Shown here: positions 58,115 to 64,000 of the stretch, piece after piece
Layout: each line of letters begins with the position of its first letter
Position numbering within the stretch: the first letter of the stretch is position 1
Assembly: GCF_900452385.1 (NCBI RefSeq)
Contig: NZ_UGOA01000001.1
Span: forward strand, 567,501 to 631,500
Origin: Legionella donaldsonii
GTDB lineage: Bacteria > Pseudomonadota > Gammaproteobacteria > Legionellales > Legionellaceae
Length of the DNA: 64,000 nucleotides
Direction of reading: 5' to 3'
The notes under the pieces: generated by a model
The model's input: the letters and a program-made list of their open reading frames with translations, nothing else
Told to the model about the DNA's origin: nothing
Database searches by the model: none
Program-made: the position numbers and the translations under genes

Positions 58115-59326
58115 ATGAAGGCTTTGATCAATTGGGTGGATGCCCGTTTTCCACTGCTTAATACATGGAAAAGCCATGTCAGTGAATACTATGCTCCCAA
58201 AAATCTGAATTTCTTCTATTATTTTGGTTCCCTGGCTATGGTGGTATTAGTCAATCAATTAGTCACTGGCTTATGGCTGACGATGTTCTATACACCAACC
58301 TCTGAACAAGCTTTTTCTTCTGTTGAGTACATCATGCGTGATGTCAATTATGGTTGGTTACTGCGTTATATGCACTCAACGGGTGCTTCCGCATTTTTTA
58401 TAGTTGTTTATTTACACATGTTTAGGGGATTATTGTATGGCTCCTACCAAAAGCCAAGAGAACTGATCTGGCTTTTGGGTATGGCCCTCTTTATTTTACT
58501 CATGGCGGAGGCTTTTTTTGGTTATCTACTTCCCTGGGGACAGATGTCTTATTGGGGGGCACAAGTCATTACTTCCCTGTTTGGGGCAATTCCATATATA
58601 GGTGATGGTTTGGCAACTTGGTTACGGGGTGATTTCAATGTTGCTAATGCGACCTTACAGCGTTTTTTTGCTTTACATGTTGTTGGTATTCCTATTTTAC
58701 TGCTCGTACTGGTTTTCTTGCATATTATTGCTCTCCACAAAGTTGGGTCTAATAATCCACAAGGAATCGAAATCAAGAAGCATCTGAATGAAGAAGGTAA
58801 GCCACTTGATGGCATTCCTTTTCATCCTTATTTTACCGTGAAGGATTTAGTCGGTGTCATTGTCTTTTTGATTGGTTTTTTTGCGGTAGTATTTTTTATC
58901 CCTGAAATGGGCGGGTATTTTCTAGAGTATGCTAATTTTGCTCCGGCAAATCCAATGGTAACGCCGGAACATATTGCTCCTGTATGGTATATGACACCCT
59001 TTTATGCCATTTTGCGCGCTATCCCACATAAGCTAACAGGTGTGATTGCTATGGGAGCAGCAATATTAATTTTATTATTTATACCCTGGTTGGATAGAAG
59101 CCCTGTCCGGGCCATGCGTTACAAGGGAAATTATTCGAAATATGCCTTTATTACTTTTGTAATTAGTTTTTGCATTCTAGGTTATTTGGGGACGGTACAA
59201 GTGACCCCGCTGAAACAGTATTTGGCTAGAATTTGCACAGTTGTTTATTTTGCTTATTTTCTATTGATGCCTTTTTACAGTCGTTATGAGCAGCATAAAA
59301 CAGTACCTGAGAGGATAGATGGATGA
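58115..59326 (+). CDS. petB: cytochrome b subunit of the bc1 complex
   Basis: A 403-residue membrane protein with eight or more hydrophobic segments. The ATG at 58115 follows petA by four bases with AAGGA before it. The four heme-binding His lie in RYMHSTGAS/YLHMFRG and FALHVVG/VFLHIIALH; the quinol-site segment is APVWYMTPFYAILR, with WYMTPF in place of the commoner PEWY. Overlaps petC by four bases. Confidence 0.96.
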   Translation: MKALINWVDARFPLLNTWKSHVSEYYAPKNLNFFYYFGSLAMVVLVNQLVTGLWLTMFYTPTSEQAFSSVEYIMRDVNYGWLLRYMHSTGASAFFIVVYLHMFRGLLYGSYQKPRELIWLLGMALFILLMAEAFFGYLLPWGQMSYWGAQVITSLFGAIPYIGDGLATWLRGDFNVANATLQRFFALHVVGIPILLLVLVFLHIIALHKVGSNNPQGIEIKKHLNEEGKPLDGIPFHPYFTVKDLVGVIVFLIGFFAVVFFIPEMGGYFLEYANFAPANPMVTPEHIAPVWYMTPFYAILRAIPHKLTGVIAMGAAILILLFIPWLDRSPVRAMRYKGNYSKYAFITFVISFCILGYLGTVQVTPLKQYLARICTVVYFAYFLLMPFYSRYEQHKTVPERIDG

Positions 59327-60078
59327 GCAAGGGTCGGATAGTTACTTACTTACTCAGTTTGTTAATGAGTTCTTTGCTACAGGCGGCAACTGTTAGCAAG
59401 ATTGAGATGTCGTCAATTGATATAGACATCGATGATCAGGCTAAAATACAGCGAGGCGCAAAATTATTTATGAATTATTGTTCTGGCTGCCATTCGCTGC
59501 GGTATATGCGTTATAGCCGTATGGCAAAAGATCTTGGGTTAACGACCTTTGATGGTGAACTGGATAAAGATTTGTTAGTTAATAATCTCATTTTTACCAG
59601 TGCTACAGTCCATGATCCGATTCATATTAGTATGCCGGCTGCTGATTCCCGGCAATGGTTTGGCATTACCCCACCCGATTTGTCTTTGTCAGCACGCGAA
59701 CGTGGTCCAGAGTGGATTTATACTTATCTGAAGAGTTTTTATGCTGATGACTCAAGACCTTTTGGCGCTAATAATTTATTGGTACCAGAGGTGGCAATGC
59801 CAAATGTTTTAGCTCCACTTGCCGGAAAAGTGATTGCGGTAAGGGAGGGTGATCCTAAAACGTCGACGATCTCTCATTTAGTTCTTGTAGAAAATGGAGA
59901 AATAAATCAGCAGCAGTTCGATAGCGCTTTGCAAGATTTGGTGACTTTTCTTGTCTATGTCGGCGAACCTGTAAAATTAGTACGTTATCATTTAGGAATA
60001 ATTGTGCTGATTTTTTTAAGTATATTCTTAGTCGTAGCGTATCAACTCAAGAAAGCATATTGGAAAAAGCTCCATTGA
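59323..60078 (+). CDS. petC: cytochrome c1 of the bc1 complex
   Basis: A 251-residue protein with a signal peptide (to about residue 21), heme motif CSGCH followed by SLRYMRYSRMAKDLG, a Met ligand in the VAMPNVLAPLAG segment and a C-terminal membrane anchor at about 222-243. It completes petABC. An inverted repeat ATGACCA/TGGTCAT at 60085-60115 follows but lacks a T-run. Confidence 0.95.
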   Translation: MSKGRIVTYLLSLLMSSLLQAATVSKIEMSSIDIDIDDQAKIQRGAKLFMNYCSGCHSLRYMRYSRMAKDLGLTTFDGELDKDLLVNNLIFTSATVHDPIHISMPAADSRQWFGITPPDLSLSARERGPEWIYTYLKSFYADDSRPFGANNLLVPEVAMPNVLAPLAGKVIAVREGDPKTSTISHLVLVENGEINQQQFDSALQDLVTFLVYVGEPVKLVRYHLGIIVLIFLSIFLVVAYQLKKAYWKKLH

Positions 60079-60281
60079 CCCTTAATGACCAATTCGACAG
60101 TACGTTTCTGGTCATCGGTCGTAACAGGGATTTCGTGGTTGATTTGCAAAACAAAATTGACTTATTTATAGCGAAATGACAAATTGTCATACTAGGTTCA
60201 TCACGCTAGGTAAAATTGTGGTAAAATGCTGCTCTTTAACCTGCTGTAAAGTATGGTTTAACGATTGATGAGGAGTTGCTG

Positions 60282-60902
60282 ATGGCTATTGTTGCAAAGC
60301 GCACGATTATGTCTTTGTATTCTGATAATGATGATATTTATAGTCATCAAGTTCGTATTGTATTGGCAGAAAAGGGTGTAAATGTTGAGATCCTTCACGC
60401 TAAACAAGGGGAAGCTCCTAATGAATTAGTTGCTGTAAACCCCTATGGTACGATTCCTACCCTGCTCGATCGCGAATTGGTTTTGTATGAAGCCCGTATT
60501 ATTATGGAATATTTAGATGAGCGCTTTCCTCATCCACCACTTTTACCTGTATATCCGGTTGCTCGTGCAGAAACACGAAAGATGATGCATCGGATTGAGC
60601 AGGATTGGTACTATTTACTGCAACGCATTAAAGCGGGCGTTGATCAAGAAGAAGCGCGTACACATTTATTTGATAGCCTGGTAAGTTTGGAACCGATCTT
60701 TGCTGATAAACCTTACTTTTTAAGTGATGAATTTTCTTTACTAGATTGTGCTCTCGCACCATTATTGTGGCGTCTACCCCAGCTGGGTATAGAAATACCT
60801 GCCAAGATGAAGGGATTGCATGCTTATATGCAACGTTTATTTAAACGCGATTCATTCCAGGCAAGCTTGACAGACGCTGAGAGGCAATTAAGGGCTGCCT
60901 AA
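60282..60902 (+). CDS. sspA: stringent starvation protein A
   Basis: SspA is a GST-fold RNA-polymerase-binding regulator of stationary-phase and stress genes. The 206-residue protein has an N-terminal thioredoxin-like domain (MSLYSDNDDIYSHQVRIVLAEKG) and PYGTIPTLLDREL, with no catalytic Cys/Ser of true GSTs. GAGGAG precedes the ATG at 60282. Position after petABC is typical. Confidence 0.93.
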   Translation: MAIVAKRTIMSLYSDNDDIYSHQVRIVLAEKGVNVEILHAKQGEAPNELVAVNPYGTIPTLLDRELVLYEARIIMEYLDERFPHPPLLPVYPVARAETRKMMHRIEQDWYYLLQRIKAGVDQEEARTHLFDSLVSLEPIFADKPYFLSDEFSLLDCALAPLLWRLPQLGIEIPAKMKGLHAYMQRLFKRDSFQASLTDAERQLRAA

Positions 60903-61303
60903 TGATGAATATGACCTCTAATAAGCCTTATCTGATTCGTGCCATTTATGATTGGATTGTTGATAATGATCTGACGCCGTATATATTGGTAAACGCAGCC
61001 TATCCCGGGGTACAGGTTCCACAGGAGCATGTTAATAGTGGGCGAATAGTATTAAATATTTCACCCAAAGCATGTCGTGGTTTGCATCTTGAAAACGATA
61101 GAATAGTATTTACTGCGCGATTTTCTGGTCATAGTGTGCAGATATTTATAGTTCCAGCTGCAGTACTTGCCATCTATGCCAAAGAAAATGGTAGGGGAAT
61201 GGAGTTTGGTGAAGATACCGGTGAACCCCCGCCACCACCGACAGCAAAAGCTGAAATAAAAGGGCGTAGTAAACCTTCGTTAACCCTTGTAAAAAAAGAT
61301 TAG
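60902..61303 (+). CDS. sspB: ClpXP adaptor SspB (stringent starvation protein B)
   Basis: SspB delivers ssrA-tagged proteins to ClpXP. The 133-residue product has KPYLIRAIYDWIVDNDLTPYILV in parts at the start, INISP-like NISPKACRGL and a disordered linker with a short ClpX-binding tail PSLTLVKKD. The ATG overlaps the sspA stop by one base. Confidence 0.95.
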   Translation: MMNMTSNKPYLIRAIYDWIVDNDLTPYILVNAAYPGVQVPQEHVNSGRIVLNISPKACRGLHLENDRIVFTARFSGHSVQIFIVPAAVLAIYAKENGRGMEFGEDTGEPPPPPTAKAEIKGRSKPSLTLVKKD

Positions 61304-61326
61304 ACGCTTAAGCTGTCAATTCCTAA

Positions 61327-61364
61327 GGCAGGTGATTTGTGAGCGTTTTAGCAAATCACTCGCC
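61327..61364. repeat. hairpin downstream of sspB
   Basis: GGCAGGTGATTTG and CAAATCACTCGCC form a 13-bp stem with two mismatches and a 12-base loop. No T-run follows, so it is a likely mRNA 3' stability hairpin. Confidence 0.5.
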
Positions 61365-61379
61365 TCAACGATAAAAACA

Positions 61380-61501
61380 GGACTTACGAAACACATCGGG
61401 GTCGAGGCAAAATTTAAATGTTAATGAGGGCGTTTAGCCGTACTAAATGACCGAATTAACATTAAATTTTAGCGAAGAGATTGGCTGTTGTTCGTAAGTC
61501 C
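61380..61501. repeat. 122-bp MITE-like element with perfect 11-bp terminal inverted repeats
   Basis: GGACTTACGAA (61380-61390) and TTCGTAAGTCC (61491-61501) are perfect inverted repeats. Inside, AAAATTTAAATGTTAAT and ATTAACATTAAATTTT form a second, nested stem, so the whole element can fold into one long hairpin. A degenerate copy lies at 48322-48439. There is no coding capacity. Confidence 0.7.
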
Positions 61502-61551
61502 CGAAGAATTGACAAGTGAATTCCTGCTAGCTAACGGAGCATAACAAGGCC

Positions 61552-63045
61552 ATGACTACATCAAAGGTTGCTCTTTATCAGGCCAAACACATTCGTTTAT
61601 GTGAAGAGATGGCTACGAATGATTTAGGATTGTCTGAAGATGAGTTAATGGTTCGCGCGGGAACCAGCGCCTTTTCTACCTTGTCCATGTTATACCCCAC
61701 AGTACGTACTTTAGCCATTTTCTGTGGCAGTGGTAATAACGCTGGTGATGGTTATGTTCTCGCCCGCCTTGCGCACAAAAAAGGGTATTCCGTTGTTGTC
61801 AATCAACACAAAACCATAGAGGATTTGCCACCGCCTGCAGCCAGAGCAGCTGCAGCTGCAATTGCTGCTGGTGTTTCCTGTCAGTGCCTTGATGATGCTA
61901 TAGACCCTGAGGCGGAGTTAATTGTTGATGCCTTACTAGGAATTGGTTTGCAAGGCGATGTGCATGGTCCAATAGCGACAGCGATTACTCAGATCAATGA
62001 CAGTGGTTTGCCAGTATTGGCCCTTGATGTCCCTTCAGGTCTAAATGCCGATACAGGTTCTGTGAAGGGGGTAGCTGTCAAAGCGAATGCTACAGTGACA
62101 TTCATCGCTTACAAGCTTGGATTAATGACCCTGGATGGACCTGATCATTGTGGTGAATTAGTTTGTCATAGTCTGCAACTTGAATCTTGTTTAGTAAAGA
62201 TTAAACCTGCTGCCTATCTCTTGGATGAAAATTTAGGCCATGCTTTACTTCCACGACGTTTAAAAAATTCTCATAAAGGCCATTTTGGCCATGTCTTGGT
62301 TATTGGTGGTGGGCATGGTATGCCCGGTTCAGTTTATTTGGCGGCAAATGCTGCTTTGCGGGTGGGTGCTGGTTTGGTAACTATTGCTACCAGACCGGAA
62401 TATGCAGGGCAAGTTTTACCTTTATTACCAGAAGCAATGATTTATGGCATTGAAGAAGCTGTTGAGCTTTTGCCGCTTATTGCCAGGGCAACTGTCTGTA
62501 TTATTGGTCCTGGTCTTGGTGAGGATGAGTGGGCAAAGGTTTTATTTAACCAGGCAATTGCTTCTCAATTACCAATGGTTATTGATGCTTCAGCCTTGCG
62601 GCTACTCGCTCAGAATCCTCAACATGATGATAATTGGATCTTGACGCCTCATCCAGGAGAAGCAGCCAGTTTGCTCCAATGTTCTACTGCAGAGATTCAA
62701 AAAGATAGGTATCAAACAATATTGACGCTACAACAGCAATATGGGGGAAATGTTGTCCTGAAAGGCGTAGGTTCAATGGTGTGCACGGATGAGCCTGGTG
62801 TGTATCTTTGTGCTGATGGTAATCCCGGTATGGCGAGCGCAGGAATGGGTGACGCCCTTAGTGGTGTCATTGCAGGCTTAATTGCCCAAGGCCTGGCACT
62901 TGCTGAGGCTGTCAAATTGGGTGTATGGATACATGCCAGTGCTGCAGATGCCGCAGCCGCTGTAATGGGTGAGCGTGGATTGTTGGCTAGTGATTTAATG
63001 CCTTATCTACGTCGTCAGGTTAATTATTTATCAAGAATAAAATGA
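61552..63045 (+). CDS. nnr: bifunctional NAD(P)HX epimerase/dehydratase
   Basis: This enzyme repairs hydrated NAD(P)H. The 497-residue protein has an N-terminal YjeF epimerase domain (about 1-215, with GSGNNAGDGYVLARLA and LDVPSGLNADTG) and a C-terminal ADP-dependent dehydratase of ribokinase fold (about 225-490, with HKGHFGHVLVIGG, LTPHPGEAASLL and GNPGMASAGMGDALSGVI). The gene order nnr-tsaE-amidase is conserved in gammaproteobacteria. Confidence 0.96.
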   Translation: MTTSKVALYQAKHIRLCEEMATNDLGLSEDELMVRAGTSAFSTLSMLYPTVRTLAIFCGSGNNAGDGYVLARLAHKKGYSVVVNQHKTIEDLPPPAARAAAAAIAAGVSCQCLDDAIDPEAELIVDALLGIGLQGDVHGPIATAITQINDSGLPVLALDVPSGLNADTGSVKGVAVKANATVTFIAYKLGLMTLDGPDHCGELVCHSLQLESCLVKIKPAAYLLDENLGHALLPRRLKNSHKGHFGHVLVIGGGHGMPGSVYLAANAALRVGAGLVTIATRPEYAGQVLPLLPEAMIYGIEEAVELLPLIARATVCIIGPGLGEDEWAKVLFNQAIASQLPMVIDASALRLLAQNPQHDDNWILTPHPGEAASLLQCSTAEIQKDRYQTILTLQQQYGGNVVLKGVGSMVCTDEPGVYLCADGNPGMASAGMGDALSGVIAGLIAQGLALAEAVKLGVWIHASAADAAAAVMGERGLLASDLMPYLRRQVNYLSRIK

Positions 63046-63051
63046 GTTTTT

Positions 63052-63522
63052 ATGGTCAAAGTTGATTGCATTGCTTTGCCTGATGTGCAATATTCCGAAG
63101 CGCTTGCAGTACGCTTGGCAGCTTGCTTAACTGCTCCCTTAGTGTTGACCTTTAGTGGTGAGATAGGCGCAGGGAAAACGACGTTTATCCGCGCTATGCT
63201 GCGAGCTCTAGGCGTTAAATCAGCTATTAAAAGTCCGACTTTTTCATTGCTTGAAAGCTACCAATGCCAGTATTTACAAGTACATCATTTTGATCTCTAC
63301 CGTATTCACGATGAAACAGAGCTGGAGTATATTGGTTTTAGAGATTATTTTTTGACTGATGCAATCTGTTGTATTGAATGGCCTGAACGAGCCGGTCAAA
63401 GTTTGGGACATGTTGATATTAATTTTGCCTTTACTATTGAGGGGAGTGGCCGTTCGTTGACTTTAACCGCAACAACTGCCGCTGGAGAATTAATTTTGTC
63501 TTGCCTTGCAGGTAAACAATGA
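63052..63522 (+). CDS. tsaE: tRNA t6A synthesis ATPase TsaE
   Basis: TsaE is a small P-loop ATPase needed with TsaB/C/D for t6A37 in tRNA. The 156-residue protein has the Walker A GEIGAGKTTF, KSPTFSLLESY and IEWPERAG motifs. The stop overlaps the next start (ATGA). Confidence 0.96.
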   Translation: MVKVDCIALPDVQYSEALAVRLAACLTAPLVLTFSGEIGAGKTTFIRAMLRALGVKSAIKSPTFSLLESYQCQYLQVHHFDLYRIHDETELEYIGFRDYFLTDAICCIEWPERAGQSLGHVDINFAFTIEGSGRSLTLTATTAAGELILSCLAGKQ

Positions 63523-64000
63523 AGATACGCATAACTAGTATTTGCTTATTGATAGTCTGGTGTTCGACTTTGATGGCAGCAAAATTGTTATCTATTGAGA
63601 TTAAGCAACAGTCAGGGAATCCTTCTGTACTGTTTACTCTGGATGAAGCGGTTACGCACAGAGTATTCACGCTCACAAATCCCAATCGTGTGGTGATTGA
63701 TTTTGAGGGCACTGATTTGTCGGTAAACCTGAATCGAGTTAATTTGGGTAGGCAGTTAATCAAATATATTCGTAGTGGCCGCCCAAACCCACAAACCCTG
63801 CGTCTGGTTTTTGAGGTCAGTCAGGCTGTCATGACCAGGACGAATCCTATGCATCGTTCAGCATCGTCAAAACACGGCTTTTCATTAGATCTTTCTGCAA
63901 ATGGTAATTTGCAGGGCCCCTCAACGTCATCCACTGTGCCTGTCAACAGAAGTAGGGCAACAAATACAGCGAAAGTACCGGTATCGGCTCGCCATGAACC
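63519..64000 (+). CDS. N-acetylmuramoyl-L-alanine amidase with AMIN domain (partial, 3' end outside window)
   Basis: The frame opens MKIRITSICLLIVWCSTLMAA, a signal peptide, and continues as an AMIN domain (about 22-115: VFTLTNPNRVVIDFEGTDL, RSGRPNPQTLRLVFEV) into a Ser/Thr-rich linker. The catalytic Amidase_3 domain would lie past the window edge. The position after tsaE matches E. coli amiB. It should split peptidoglycan at the division septum. Confidence 0.9.
   Translation, partial: MKIRITSICLLIVWCSTLMAAKLLSIEIKQQSGNPSVLFTLDEAVTHRVFTLTNPNRVVIDFEGTDLSVNLNRVNLGRQLIKYIRSGRPNPQTLRLVFEVSQAVMTRTNPMHRSASSKHGFSLDLSANGNLQGPSTSSTVPVNRSRATNTAKVPVSARHE

Overview
The window comes from a gammaproteobacterium, almost certainly a Legionella species. 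AT-rich coding sequence, gammaproteobacterial gene orders (thrS-infC-rpmI-rplT-pheST-ihfA, rplM-rpsI, petABC-sspAB, nnr-tsaE-amidase, hemCDXY), a Lqs-type quorum-sensing cluster (lqsS, lqsR, lqsA), a leucine-rich-repeat protein and a very large orphan protein with effector-like traits all point that way. No search was run, so the genus call rests on recognition of these families.

Layout. 1-2.2 kb: the 3' two thirds of a 23S rRNA gene, 5S rRNA and a terminator. 2.4-5.4 kb: a 983-residue orphan protein with an internal duplication. 5.5-12.9 kb: rsgA, divergent from an overlapping chain cca-orn-queH-cation efflux-kinase-like-racemase-like, then a convergent EamA transporter. 13-17.1 kb: the heme operon hemC-hemD-hemX-hemY (minus strand). 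17.3-21.1 kb: sensor kinase LqsS, response regulator LqsR and, convergent, autoinducer synthase LqsA. 21.2-26.9 kb: a DUF2339 membrane protein, a decayed alpha/beta-hydrolase gene, purE, and a convergent pair of polyprenol-type glycosyltransferases. 27-36 kb: a seven-gene purine operon purL-purM-purQ(S)-purC-purF-purD-purN, in which PurQ carries a C-terminal extension resembling two PurS units.

36-48 kb is more accessory: LRR protein, nitronate monooxygenase-like enzyme, cytochrome c5, DsbB, Tgt, cyclophilin, TRIC-type channel, serine hydrolase, several small unknown proteins, an outer-membrane protein, a sensor-like domain protein beside an XRE regulator, and short repeats. 48.5-64 kb is housekeeping: tRNA-Val, translation genes, IHF alpha, a 2Fe-2S ferredoxin, L13/S9, the cytochrome bc1 complex, SspA/SspB, NAD(P)HX repair, TsaE and the start of an AMIN-domain amidase cut by the window edge.

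The most unusual items are the rearranged lqs cluster without hdeD between lqsR and lqsS, the PurQ-PurS-like fusion with a PurR-box-like site upstream of the operon, a racemase-fold protein that seems to have lost both catalytic cysteines and sits behind an APH-like kinase, the duplicated 983-residue protein, and two classes of short repeat: a 122-bp element with 11-bp terminal inverted repeats plus a degenerate copy, and a 17-bp motif placed immediately after the stop codons of two unrelated genes. I did not find a system that I can call wholly new; the kinase/racemase-like pair and the sensor-domain/XRE pair are the best candidates for undescribed function.
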